A DNA stretch of 64,000 nt from Rhodococcus sp. 105337 (GTDB taxonomy: Bacteria > Actinomycetota > Actinomycetes > Mycobacteriales > Mycobacteriaceae): contig NZ_JABAGQ010000005.1 in the NCBI RefSeq assembly GCF_012844225.1, forward strand, positions 62,001 through 126,000, in the 5' to 3' direction. Position 1 is the stretch's first letter, and each line of letters starts with the position of its first letter. A program made the position numbers and the translations under genes. Below, one piece after another: positions 1-11,447 of this stretch. Below the pieces are notes generated by a model. That model did not search any database. It had not been told where the DNA came from and worked only from the letters and a program-made list of their open reading frames with translations.

Positions 1-93
1 CCGACGGCAGCCTGCACGGTCTGCAGGATCCGTATCTCGGTGTCGGTGCTCTTCCAACGACCTGTGCGAGCGCACTCGGCCGGATTCGTCTCG

Positions 94-116
<23 letters not shown>
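1..116 (-). CDS. PAP2-type phosphatase, N-terminus only (partial)
   Basis: The reading frame opens at a GTG (114-116) with an AAGGAGGAG ribosome site about 9 bases upstream, inside the end of glfT2, and stays open to base 1. The 38 visible residues start VSSAPVTSETNP and include TDTEIRILQTVQAAV. I cannot recognise a domain in so short a piece. In M. tuberculosis the gene after glfT2 is Rv3807c, a PAP2-fold membrane phosphatase thought to dephosphorylate decaprenylphosphoryl-phosphoribose for arabinan synthesis, so that is the inferred identity. It overlaps glfT2 by 23 bases, which suggests translational coupling in one operon. The rest of the gene lies outside the window. Confidence 0.6.
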
Positions 117-3267
<3,151 letters not shown>

Positions 3268-3276
3268 ACGCTCCGT

Positions 3277-4032
3277 TCACACGTATCGGTGCAGCGTGTC
3301 GCGCACGAACGCGGCACCGGCGGGTCCGCCGTAGTTCGCGGCGAACCGTTCGTCGGCCACGTACATGTCGGCGAGGCCGAGCACGTACTCCCGGCTGATG
3401 CCGTCCGGGGTGCCGTATCCGGGAGTGCCGGGAATCGAGGACAGCCACTCGACGTGACGGCGAGCGAGTTCCCGGGCTTCCGGGCCGGCCGGGTCCACCC
3501 CTGCCTCGGCCGCTGCGGTCCAGTCCGCGGACAGTTGCGCGGCGCGGCTCTTCCAGTCGCCGCGTTCGCCCTCGCCCATTCCGCGCCACCAGCGGTCACT
3601 GTTGTCGTACGCGTCCTTGCCCCATCGGTCGATCACCTCGTCGCGGTACTGCGTGTGATCGAAACCGTCGAACACTTCGTCTGCCATGAGCTCTTCTCCC
3701 TTTTCGGTCTTCGCGAGGGTGCTGCGCACCGCTTCGATGCGCCTCTCGAGTTGCCGCCGCTCGTGCTCGAGCAGTTCGAGGTGCGTCCGCAGCGCTGCCG
3801 TCGTGTCGTCGTGCCCGTCGAGGACCTCCCGGATCGCCGGGAGACCCAGACCGAGGTCACGCAGCAGGAGGATGCGCTGCAACCGGACGAGCGCGTCGGC
3901 ATCGTAGAACCGCATCCCGTTGCTGCCGGTACGACAGGGGACGAGCACTCCGACGTCGCCGTAGTGCCGCAACGTGCGGCTGGTGACACCCGCGCTCCGG
4001 GCCAGTTCCTGGATCGACCATTCGCGTGGCAT
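3277..4032 (-). CDS. MerR-family regulator with TipAS domain
   Basis: The first 70 residues are a MerR DNA-binding domain (WSIQELARSAGVTSRTLRHYGDVGVL, then RFYDADALVRLQRILLLRDLGLGL), followed by a coiled-coil dimerisation helix (about 75-115). The remaining part has the character of the TipAS antibiotic-recognition domain (DRWGKDAYDNSDRWW and HVEWLSSIPG segments). TipA-like proteins bind or sense drugs and activate their own promoter by untwisting a long spacer. The ATG at 4032 has an AAGGAGGG site. A palindrome lies upstream at 4067-4081. TipA genes can make a second short product from an internal start; an in-frame ATG at the TipAS boundary (MADEVFDGF) would give that form here. The ligand is unknown. 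Confidence 0.88.
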   Translation of the reverse strand: MPREWSIQELARSAGVTSRTLRHYGDVGVLVPCRTGSNGMRFYDADALVRLQRILLLRDLGLGLPAIREVLDGHDDTTAALRTHLELLEHERRQLERRIEAVRSTLAKTEKGEELMADEVFDGFDHTQYRDEVIDRWGKDAYDNSDRWWRGMGEGERGDWKSRAAQLSADWTAAAEAGVDPAGPEARELARRHVEWLSSIPGTPGYGTPDGISREYVLGLADMYVADERFAANYGGPAGAAFVRDTLHRYV

Positions 4033-4066
4033 CTCGCCCTCCTTTCGGCACTTTTCAGGGTGCGTC

Positions 4067-4081
4067 TTGACGTTGCGTCAA
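4067..4081 (-). promoter_or_regulatory. Likely MerR autoregulatory operator/promoter
   Basis: TTGACGTTGCGTCAA is an inverted repeat (TTGAC/GTCAA) 34 bases upstream of the MerR start. On the minus strand a TTGACA hexamer (4087-4082) directly precedes it. MerR activators usually bind such palindromes inside an overlong -35/-10 spacer; binding by the adjacent gene product is inferred. Confidence 0.6.
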
Positions 4082-4106
4082 TGTCAACCCTTCCTCGGAC
4101 ACGCAA

Positions 4107-4140
4107 GAAGGGGACGGACCTGATCAGGTCCGTCCCCTTC
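4107..4140 (-). terminator. Perfect 34-base palindrome after the SpoIID gene
   Basis: Bases 4107-4140 form an uninterrupted palindrome centred on TGATCA with arms of 17 bases (GAAGGGGACGGACCTGA). It lies 46 bases beyond the stop of the SpoIID-type gene and upstream of the MerR promoter, so it most likely ends the SpoIID transcript and insulates the MerR promoter. Confidence 0.8.
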
Positions 4141-4185
4141 CGGCGTTTCGCGGGCGGCTACTCGGTACCGGCTACTCGCGTCCGG

Positions 4186-5745
4186 CTACTCGGTACTACC
4201 CGTACCCGGCAGCCACTCGTCGAGGAAGCTGGCGTCGATCACCTGCGTGCCGAGATCCGGCGTCCAGACGATGGCGCCACCGGTGAAGATGCGGAACTTG
4301 CCCAGTTCGTCGGGCAGCATCAGTTCCGGACCGACCGGGGTGCCGAGTACACCGTCGACACCACCGAGTTCGAAGAACTTCGCTTCGATGGGCGACGCGC
4401 CGTTCCCGCTGCCGAACGGATCGATACCGACTTCGGGTCCGGGCTCCGCGGCCGGGGTGGTCGGCGGGGCCGGCAGATTTGCGCCTTCGGCGATCGTGAA
4501 CCAGTCCGAACGCAGACCCAGTTTGGCGCGGGCTTCGGCGCCGGTCGTCTCGATGGTGCGGTCGCTGCCGACGACGCGCACGCGGGTGACACGTCCACCG
4601 TCCGCGCCGAGGTTGTTGCGGGCAAGCACTTCGAACGCCTGGAGTTCGCCCACGCCGAACGCGGAGCCGATCTCCCCGGCCGACAGGGTCTTGGCCCAGG
4701 CCCGGTTCGGTGCCACCTTGTCCCCCGCGTCTTCGACGGGCGGGAAGACGCCTCCGGCACTGTATCCACCGGTCGACGCCGAGAACTCGCTTCGGACGAC
4801 GGCGCCGTCCTTCATCAGAACGGTGCCGCGCGTGCTGCGGACACCGTCGTCGGTACGGGGGTCCTCGGCGTTCGATCCGGTGTACACCTGGCAGTCGGTG
4901 GAGTCGCAGGTCTGCCAGAGTTCGTTCCGCTTTTCGGCAAGTGCGTAGGAACGTGCCGCGACGGCCTGCGCACGGAGGGCTTCCGCGCCACCGGTGTCGG
5001 CCCAGCCCGGAAGCGCCTCGGCCGGGACGACACTGCGGAGATAGTCCTCGACGTGCAGTCGGTTCACCGTCCGGGGCGCCGCGCCGTCGAGCACCACTCC
5101 GAGGGCTCCGCGATACGGCGTGTCGCTCCCGCACAACCGGAGGTGTTCCTCCGCCGGGCGGTCCTCGCCGAGGTCGACGGGATCTGCCCAGGGCACATCG
5201 GTCGCCGCCTGCCAGAGCACTTCGCCGCTGCACCCGGTCGTGACGACGACGTTCGCGCCGCCGCCGGGCGTGGGGGTCAGATGGGCAGCCTCACCGGGCG
5301 CCAGTTGTTGTCCTGCAACTCGGAGACCGGTCTCGGAATACACATCGAGTGAGCGGTCGTCCTGTCCCGTCAGGCGCACAGCGATCATCGAGTCGTCGAT
5401 CGAACCGAGCGTGGTTCCGCCGTAGTAGTGCGCGATGATGCGCTCGGCCGTCCAGCCCTCCTGGGCGTAGCCGTAGGCCCCCCATTGCCCCATGCCCCGC
5501 CCGTGGCCGTGGCCGAAACCGGAGAAGGTGTACGGCGTGTCGGCCGACACCGCTTCGACGACGCCGACCGAATCGGAACGGTTCTGCACGAGCACGCCGA
5601 CGCCCGTACCGACCACCAGAGCCGGCGCGAGTCCGATCACCGCGAGACGAGCAACGGAGGGCTGCCACCCGTTCCGCAGTGGTCGTCCGATGACGAATCG
5701 TCTCCGACGGATCTTTCCTCTGCGGCCGATGGATTGTGGTGCCAT
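4186..5745 (-). CDS. SpoIID/LytB-domain cell-wall protein
   Basis: The 519-residue protein has a basic N-terminus and one membrane-spanning signal anchor (about 30-52, LAVIGLAPALVVGTGVGVLV), then a SpoIID/LytB domain: GFGHGHGRGMGQWGAYGYA, the LHVEDYLRSVVPAEAL block, and the EALRAQAVAARSYAL block near the middle. SpoIID relatives act on peptidoglycan glycan strands. The C-terminal region after a Pro-rich linker (APPTTPAAEPGPE) ends with FGSGNGASPIEAKFFELGG, which may be a degenerate LGFP-like wall-binding segment. The ATG at 5745 has a GGGAGCGG site. It is divergent from the LGFP amidase, so both probably serve wall remodelling outside the membrane. Confidence 0.85.
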   Translation of the reverse strand: MAPQSIGRRGKIRRRRFVIGRPLRNGWQPSVARLAVIGLAPALVVGTGVGVLVQNRSDSVGVVEAVSADTPYTFSGFGHGHGRGMGQWGAYGYAQEGWTAERIIAHYYGGTTLGSIDDSMIAVRLTGQDDRSLDVYSETGLRVAGQQLAPGEAAHLTPTPGGGANVVVTTGCSGEVLWQAATDVPWADPVDLGEDRPAEEHLRLCGSDTPYRGALGVVLDGAAPRTVNRLHVEDYLRSVVPAEALPGWADTGGAEALRAQAVAARSYALAEKRNELWQTCDSTDCQVYTGSNAEDPRTDDGVRSTRGTVLMKDGAVVRSEFSASTGGYSAGGVFPPVEDAGDKVAPNRAWAKTLSAGEIGSAFGVGELQAFEVLARNNLGADGGRVTRVRVVGSDRTIETTGAEARAKLGLRSDWFTIAEGANLPAPPTTPAAEPGPEVGIDPFGSGNGASPIEAKFFELGGVDGVLGTPVGPELMLPDELGKFRIFTGGAIVWTPDLGTQVIDASFLDEWLPGTGSTE

Positions 5746-6037
5746 GGCGTTCCGCTCCCTCGTTCTCGCATTCCGGGACGATGCACGGACTCGTAGATCG
5801 CCGGATCGGACATTTACGACCGATCCTCAAGCTCAGGTTGAGGCTTAAGGTTGCCTGGGTCTAGTGTGACAAGAGTGACGGACCAACGCAACACAAGTCA
5901 CAGCAGAAACAACAGCACCACAAGTTGCACCCGATCGCGGCCATTTCGCTCTCTCGAAGCGGTCCGCGATGGAGGTTTTCGACCTCTCGGAACCCCTCCT
6001 CCGACCGCAGATCTACACGAACAGGGAGTTGCAAACA
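5746..6037. promoter_or_regulatory. Divergent promoter region, SpoIID gene / amidase
   Basis: These 292 bases separate two divergent cell-wall genes and are less GC-rich than their neighbours, with short direct repeats rich in ACAAC and CACAAG around 5885-5930. No operator or RNA structure could be identified. An ATG at 5969 is in frame with the amidase but lacks a ribosome site. Confidence 0.45.
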
Positions 6038-8071
6038 GTGCCGCATCGCCGCCCTAAGCCGTCGATCGTCCTGGGTGCCGTCGCCGCCCTGGCCGTCGCC
6101 ACGCCCTTTGCCGTGTCCGGACTCACCGCAGGACCGACGGAAGTTCGCACCACCAGCGACTCCGTCGAATCCGTCAGCCCAGACATTGCGGAAGTGGTGC
6201 TCGCGTCCGTACCGGACCTGATCATCCCGCTCGAGGAACTGACCGGGCTCAACCTGCCCGACATCGGTCTTGCGGAGATCATCGACGGATTGCCGCAGAT
6301 CACCACCACCCCGGATCCCGACGGCGGTCCCATCGCCCGTGTCGGCGCCACGGTCAAGGAACTCACCCGGGAGACTCCGTTCAGCCTGGTCGCACTGGCC
6401 GCCGACGACATCGCCGACACCGACGCGCTGATTCGCGCGCAGAACGGCGACGGTTCGTGGGGCCCGTGGTCGGTCACCGAACCCCTCGAGTCGAGCCGCA
6501 ACGACACGTCCGACGACGCGCGACGCGGCACCGAGCCGATCTTCGTCGGCGCGACACGCGCGGTGCAGGTTCTCCTCACCCCGCGTCCCGGCCCCGAACC
6601 CGCGCTCGCCGGCGCGGAAGCACCGCCGGCCGAGACACCCGCCGCACCGGCACCCGACGCTCCGGCACCCGACGCGCCTGCCCCGGTCGACGAAGGGCCG
6701 GTCCCGGTCGCCGAAACAGGCGGCGCGGCACCGGAACTCGGCTACGTACCCGCTTCCTCGTCGAAGCCGTTGCGCAGCCAGGAACCCGTGCTCGCGGCTG
6801 CGGAAGGCGTCAGCGCGGTCCTGATCGATCCGGGTACCGGCGAGGCCGACGGCCGGCTCGACGACATCGCGGCGCCGCTCGGCACCTCGGGCCTGAAAGT
6901 CATCGGCAGGTCGCAATGGGGTGCCGACGAGTCGCTGCGCTGCCAGAGTGCGACGTACGACGACTCCCTCGGTGGCGCCACCGTGCACCACACCGCGGGC
7001 AGCAACAACTACTCGAAGGCGGAGTCCGCGGGCATCGTCCGCGCCATCTACGCGTACCACGCGCAGACACTCGGCTGGTGCGACATCGGGTACAACGTGC
7101 TCGTCGACAAGTACGGACAGATCTTCGAAGGTCGTGCGGGCGGTCTGGAACGCAATGTGCAGGGCGCCCACGCGGGCGGCTTCAACGAGAACACCGTCGG
7201 CATCGCGATGATGGGCGACTTCTCCACGGCCGCACCGCCGGAGGTCACCGTGCAGAACGTGGGCAACTACCTCGGCTGGCGGCTCGCCGCGGCCGGTCTG
7301 GACCCCAAGGGCCGCACCACCATGTACTCGGAGGGCACGTCGTTCACGCCGTACCCGCGGGGTGCAGCGGTGGATCTGCCGATCATCTTCGCGCACCGCG
7401 ACGTCGGCAACACCAGTTGCCCGGGCGACGGCGGCTACGCACAGATGAACAAGATCCGCGACATCGCCGCGGCCGCCGCCAAGGGCGCGCCGAGCGCGCC
7501 GCCGATCGTGGTGAACAATCCTCCGCGGGATGCGGGTCCCGCACCGGGCACCGGCGCGCTGCCGCCCGGCTCGGCCGAGACCGCCACGAACGTGCAGGAT
7601 CTGGTCGCAGAACTGATGCGACTTGCCGAAAACAACCCGCTCGCCCGGAAATGGATCGCGGAAGGCGGCGAAACCGGCCGTCTCGGCACGGCCGTGTCGC
7701 CGATCGCACCCGCCAAGGGCGGCTTCGAGCACGCCCGGTTCGTCAACGGCGCCCTCTACTCGTCCCCCGGTGGAGACGTGTGGGCGGTGCTCGGCGAGAT
7801 CTACAAGGCGTGGCAGGAATACGGACTCGACACTGGTGAGCTGGGGTTGCCCACCAGTGACGAGTACCGGGTGCCGGACGGCTGGCGTTCGGACTTCGAG
7901 TTCGGTTCGCTGATCTTCAACGAGGCCACCGGGGTCGTCACCAAGGTGCTGCGCGCCTACAACGACGCCTACGAGCAGTCGATGCAGGATCAGCCGGCCG
8001 ACATCGCGGTACCCGCACCCGAGGGTGCGCCCGCGCCGGAACCGGCACCCGAACCGGTGCCTGTGGGCTGA
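6038..8071 (+). CDS. Secreted peptidoglycan amidase with LGFP repeats (Rv3811-like)
   Basis: I chose the GTG at 6038 because AGGGAG lies about 10 bases upstream and the product then starts with a signal peptide (VPHRRPKPSIVLGAVAALAV); an in-frame ATG at 5969 is possible. The 677-residue protein has a Pro/Ala-rich linker (about 185-235), then an Amidase_2/PGRP domain from VIGRSQWGADE with zinc ligands in VHHTAG, FAHRDVG and TSCPGDG, so it should cleave the muramoyl-L-Ala bond of peptidoglycan. The C-terminal third carries LGFP-type repeats (GRLGTAVSP, GELGLPTSDE), which bind the arabinogalactan-mycolate wall. It ends in a Pro/Ala/Glu-rich tail. It is the Rv3811 counterpart and sits next to galactan genes. 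Confidence 0.93.
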   Translation: MPHRRPKPSIVLGAVAALAVATPFAVSGLTAGPTEVRTTSDSVESVSPDIAEVVLASVPDLIIPLEELTGLNLPDIGLAEIIDGLPQITTTPDPDGGPIARVGATVKELTRETPFSLVALAADDIADTDALIRAQNGDGSWGPWSVTEPLESSRNDTSDDARRGTEPIFVGATRAVQVLLTPRPGPEPALAGAEAPPAETPAAPAPDAPAPDAPAPVDEGPVPVAETGGAAPELGYVPASSSKPLRSQEPVLAAAEGVSAVLIDPGTGEADGRLDDIAAPLGTSGLKVIGRSQWGADESLRCQSATYDDSLGGATVHHTAGSNNYSKAESAGIVRAIYAYHAQTLGWCDIGYNVLVDKYGQIFEGRAGGLERNVQGAHAGGFNENTVGIAMMGDFSTAAPPEVTVQNVGNYLGWRLAAAGLDPKGRTTMYSEGTSFTPYPRGAAVDLPIIFAHRDVGNTSCPGDGGYAQMNKIRDIAAAAAKGAPSAPPIVVNNPPRDAGPAPGTGALPPGSAETATNVQDLVAELMRLAENNPLARKWIAEGGETGRLGTAVSPIAPAKGGFEHARFVNGALYSSPGGDVWAVLGEIYKAWQEYGLDTGELGLPTSDEYRVPDGWRSDFEFGSLIFNEATGVVTKVLRAYNDAYEQSMQDQPADIAVPAPEGAPAPEPAPEPVPVG

Positions 8072-8096
8072 GTCCCGCGGTTCACCGGTAGCTACG

Positions 8097-8159
8097 AATC
8101 ACTGCCACCAGCGTTCGAGGATCCGCGCAACACCATCCTCGTCGTTGGTGGCAGTGATT
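8097..8159 (+). terminator. Long interrupted hairpin inside the HAD gene end
   Basis: A 14-base arm AATCACTGCCACCA (8097-8110) pairs perfectly with TGGTGGCAGTGATT (8146-8159), and inside it CGAGGAT (8116-8122) pairs with ATCCTCG (8135-8141). It begins 26 bases after the amidase stop and runs into TTTCGTCT. Most of it is coding sequence for the last 20 residues of the convergent HAD gene. It most likely terminates the amidase transcript. Confidence 0.7.
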
Positions 8160-8920
8160 TCGTCTGCCACCGACTTCGCGTCGGGATGAGCGTTCTCCAT
8201 GGCGACGCCATGGCGGGCCATCGACAGCATCGGTATGTCGTTGGGCATGTCCCCGAATGCCACGATGCGGTCGTCCGAGATGTCGAGGTGACGGGCGAGC
8301 TCACGGAGCCCGGATGCTTTCGTCACGCCGGCTGCGGAGATCTCGACCAGGCCGTTGGTCGTCGAATAGGTGACGTCGACCAGTCCGTGCAACTTCGGCG
8401 CGATCGCCTCGGCCATCTCACGACTCGTCGCTCCGGCGAGCCGGATCAACAGCTTGACCGCCGGTTCGGCGATCACTTCGTGCTCGGCGAGTTCGGTGTT
8501 GTCGGGGTTGAGCCAGGCATGTTCGTAACCCGGGGAACTGACGAACTGCGGAGTGGCGGCGTCGTGCGCGCTCTCCCCCACACGCTCGGCGGCAAGACCG
8601 CAGCCTGGAAGCACCGCAGCGGCCACCTCGGCGACCCACGCGAGCTCGTCGGCCCGGAGCACCGCAGCGCTGAGCACCCGATCGGTCGCACTGTCGTAGA
8701 GCACGGCGCCGTTCGCACACACCGCGAGGGGAGCAAACCCGAGCTGCTCGACGACGGGCGCGATCCACCGCGGTGGACGCCCCGTGGCCAGAACGAAGGG
8801 CGTACCGGAGTCGACGACCGCATGCACGGCAGCCCGAGTGCGGTCGGACACCTGCTCGGACTTGTCGATCAGGGTGCCGTCGACATCGGTGGCGACAAGG
8901 CTCGGGCGCTGTGAACTCAC
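8099..8920 (-). CDS. Cof-type HAD-superfamily phosphatase (Rv3813c-like)
   Basis: The protein starts with the HAD motif I LVATDVDGTLID right after VSSQRPS, so I place the start at the GTG at 8920 (273 residues) and not at the upstream codon at 9061, which lies inside the acyltransferase. Motif II is ATGRPP, motif III a Lys in the ITKASGLRELAR-like segment, and motif IV VAFGDMPNDIPML, which is diagnostic for the Cof/type IIB subfamily. These enzymes dephosphorylate small phosphorylated metabolites; the substrate is unknown. It follows the acyltransferase gene after only 4 bases, so the two are one operon, as in M. tuberculosis. Its last codons form part of the hairpin at 8097-8159. Confidence 0.92.
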   Translation of the reverse strand: MSSQRPSLVATDVDGTLIDKSEQVSDRTRAAVHAVVDSGTPFVLATGRPPRWIAPVVEQLGFAPLAVCANGAVLYDSATDRVLSAAVLRADELAWVAEVAAAVLPGCGLAAERVGESAHDAATPQFVSSPGYEHAWLNPDNTELAEHEVIAEPAVKLLIRLAGATSREMAEAIAPKLHGLVDVTYSTTNGLVEISAAGVTKASGLRELARHLDISDDRIVAFGDMPNDIPMLSMARHGVAMENAHPDAKSVADEITATNDEDGVARILERWWQ

Positions 8921-8924
8921 TCCG

Positions 8925-9719
8925 TCATTGTGCCGAAACGCCGCGGTCGCCGCTGTCCGGCCCTTCGCGCTCGGTCCGCTCGCGTTCCTTGCGGGCCCGG
9001 CGTTCCGCCGCGACACGCTCGTCCTCGGCGGTTGCTTCCTCGAGTGTGGGCGCCGAACCACCGAGACGGCGCGGCACCCAGTAGGCGCCGGGCTCGTGGT
9101 GATAGGCGTCCTGCACCTCGTGGAGCATCTGCTCCATCGTCGCGTGCAACTGCTCGGTCATGGCCGACGCCGGCAGATAGGGGGGAATCGGAGCGCCGAC
9201 CTTGATCGTGATGGGCGTATTGGTGCGGCCCAGACGCTTGGGATGACCCTTGGTCCACACCCGCTGCGACCCCCAGATGATCATGGGGATGACCGGCACA
9301 CCTGCCTCTTCGGCCATCCGCGCCGCGCCCGTCTTGAACTTCTTCAGTTCGAAGCTGCGGCTGATCGTCTCCTCGGGAAACACTCCCACCAGTTCTCCCG
9401 CGCGCAGCGCTTCGACTGCGAGGCGGTAGGAGTCGCCGGCGTCACCACGGTCGACAGGGATGTGCTTCATCGCGCGCATCATCGGCCCGGAGATCTTGTT
9501 GTCGAAGACCTCTTTCTTCGCCATGAAACGCACGTAGCGCTTCGCGGGACGGGCGGGCAGACCCGCGTAGGTGAAGTCCATGTAGCCGGTGTGGTTGATC
9601 GCGATGACCGCACCTCCGGTCGCGGGGATGTGCTCCTCCCCGGTGACGGAGAATTTCAGTCCCTGGCCTGCGAACAGAGTGCGCGCGACGCCGATGATCG
9701 TCCGGTAGAAGGGTTCCAC
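8925..9719 (-). CDS. Lysophospholipid/1-acyl-glycerol-3-phosphate acyltransferase family (Rv3814c-like)
   Basis: A PlsC-type acyltransferase with motif NHTGYMD (the HX4D catalytic box), a basic AKRYVRFMAKKEVFDN segment, VFPEETIS in place of the usual FPEGTR block, and VIPMIIWG. Members transfer acyl chains from acyl-CoA or ACP to glycerolipids at the membrane. The GTG at 9719 (VEPFYRTIIG) matches the usual N-terminus of the family; a GTG at 9791 would add 24 residues that look non-native but has a better GGAGAGG site. The C-terminal 40 residues are charged and probably a helix (EEATAEDERVAAERRARKE). It is operonic with the HAD phosphatase and divergent from the MBL-Rieske gene. Confidence 0.9.
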   Translation of the reverse strand: MEPFYRTIIGVARTLFAGQGLKFSVTGEEHIPATGGAVIAINHTGYMDFTYAGLPARPAKRYVRFMAKKEVFDNKISGPMMRAMKHIPVDRGDAGDSYRLAVEALRAGELVGVFPEETISRSFELKKFKTGAARMAEEAGVPVIPMIIWGSQRVWTKGHPKRLGRTNTPITIKVGAPIPPYLPASAMTEQLHATMEQMLHEVQDAYHHEPGAYWVPRRLGGSAPTLEEATAEDERVAAERRARKERERTEREGPDSGDRGVSAQ

Positions 9720-9844
9720 GTCGGCCAGCGTAGCCGGGCGGCCGATACGGTGCCGCACCCGTGGCCCCGGCGGGCTGCCGCGTGTCTCCACGGCCTCTCC
9801 ACATACCCTGGAGGTACATAGGTCAGCACGTCAGGAGGCAACGA

Positions 9845-11428
9845 GTGCAGATCACCAGCGTGGGCCACGCCGGGTTCCACATCCGGACCGAGGCAGGCTC
9901 CATTCTCTGCGATCCGTGGGTCAATCCCGCTTACTTCGCGTCGTGGGTACCGTTCCCCGACAACACGAGCCTCGACTGGGATGCCCTCGGCGACGTCGAC
10001 TACCTCTACGTCTCGCATCTCCACAAGGACCATTTCGATCCCGGGACGCTCGGTGAGCACGTCCGCAAGGACGCCACCGTGCTGCTGCCCGATTACCCGG
10101 TGCCGGATCTGCGCCGCGAACTCGAGGCGCTCGGTTTCACGAAGTTCTACGAGACCACCGATTCGGTCAAGCACCGGATCAGCAAGGAAGGCATCCGGGA
10201 CGCGCCCGACGCTCCCCTCGCACCCGGCGAGCTCGACATCATGATCATTGCGATGCGAGCACCCGCGGACGGCCCGATCGGCGACTCCGGGCTCGTCGTC
10301 TCTGACGGCGAGACCACCGTGTTCAACATGAACGACGCGCGGCCGATCGACATGGACCCGATGCACGACGCGTTCGGTCACATCGACATCCATCTGCTGC
10401 AGTACTCGGGCGCCATCTGGTATCCGATGGTCTACGACATCCCGAAGAAGACGAAGGCCAACTTCGGCAAGCAGAAGCGCCAGCGCGGCATGGACCGCTG
10501 CCGCAGCTACATCGAGCAGGTCGGCGCGACCTGGATCGTCCCGTCCGCCGGTCCGCCGGTCTTCCTCGACGACGAACTGCGCTACCTCAACGACGACCAC
10601 GGCGACGAGGGCAACATCTTCCCCGACCAGAAGGTGTTCCTCGAACAGTTGCGCATCAACGGCCGCGACGGTGGCCTGCTGATGATCCCGGGCTCGGTCG
10701 TGGACCTCGCCGGGAGCGAGAAGATGACACTGGCCCATCCGATCCCCGAGGACGAGGTCGAGGCGATCTTCACGAACAAGGCCGCCTACATCGAGGACAT
10801 GGCTCAGCGCTTCGCGCCGGTCATCGCCGCGGAGAAGGCCACGTGGGCGCCGGCCGACGGCGAGCCGCTGTTGCCCGCACTCAGGGCGAAGTTCGAGCCG
10901 ATCATGGCGCAGTCCGATCTCATCTGTGACGGCATCGGCTACCCCGTCGGCCTCGTGATGGGCGACGAGACCGTGGTGCTCGACTTCCCCAAGCGCATCG
11001 TCCGCGAGCCCGTCGAGGGAGAAGGCAAGTACCGCTACGGATTCCGCATCGCGCCGGAGATCGTCCGTACGGTGCTACGCGACGACGAGCCGGACTGGGT
11101 CAACACGATCTTCCTCTCGACACGCTTCACCACGTGGCGGGTCGGCGGGTACAACGAGTTCCTGTACACGTTCTTCAAGTGCCTCACCGACGAGCGCATC
11201 GCGTATGCGGACGGCTGGTTCGCGGAGGCGCACGACGACTCGGCGTCGATCGAGCTGGGCGGTTACGAGATCCAGCGGCGCTGCCCGCACCTCAAGGCCG
11301 ACCTGTCGAAGTTCGGGGTGGTGGACGGCACCACGCTCACCTGCAACCTGCACGGCTGGCAGTGGGATCTCGAATCGGGGCGGTGCAAGACCTCCAAGGG
11401 CCACGAACTGCGCAGCAGCAAGGCCTGA
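9845..11428 (+). CDS. Metallo-beta-lactamase-fold protein with C-terminal Rieske domain (Rv3818-like)
   Basis: I start at GTG 9845, which has AGGAGG six bases upstream, not at 9761. The 527-residue protein opens with an MBL-fold hydrolase domain: VSHLHKDHFD at 57-64 is the HxHxDH dinuclear metal site, and NMNDARPID supplies later ligands. The C-terminus has a Rieske [2Fe-2S] signature, C480-P-H482 and C500-N-L-H503. The hybrid resembles Rv3818 and, loosely, the CMP-Neu5Ac hydroxylase/UlaG-like architecture. The reaction is unknown; a cytoplasmic, iron-dependent hydrolase or monooxygenase is likely. No partner ferredoxin or reductase is encoded nearby. Confidence 0.88.
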   Translation: MQITSVGHAGFHIRTEAGSILCDPWVNPAYFASWVPFPDNTSLDWDALGDVDYLYVSHLHKDHFDPGTLGEHVRKDATVLLPDYPVPDLRRELEALGFTKFYETTDSVKHRISKEGIRDAPDAPLAPGELDIMIIAMRAPADGPIGDSGLVVSDGETTVFNMNDARPIDMDPMHDAFGHIDIHLLQYSGAIWYPMVYDIPKKTKANFGKQKRQRGMDRCRSYIEQVGATWIVPSAGPPVFLDDELRYLNDDHGDEGNIFPDQKVFLEQLRINGRDGGLLMIPGSVVDLAGSEKMTLAHPIPEDEVEAIFTNKAAYIEDMAQRFAPVIAAEKATWAPADGEPLLPALRAKFEPIMAQSDLICDGIGYPVGLVMGDETVVLDFPKRIVREPVEGEGKYRYGFRIAPEIVRTVLRDDEPDWVNTIFLSTRFTTWRVGGYNEFLYTFFKCLTDERIAYADGWFAEAHDDSASIELGGYEIQRRCPHLKADLSKFGVVDGTTLTCNLHGWQWDLESGRCKTSKGHELRSSKA

Positions 11429-11447
11429 CGGGCACCGCCCCGCCCGA

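Noticed and set aside
6457-7839. 460-codon frame inside the amidase gene
   Set aside because: Arg-rich composition and complete overlap with a well-supported gene.
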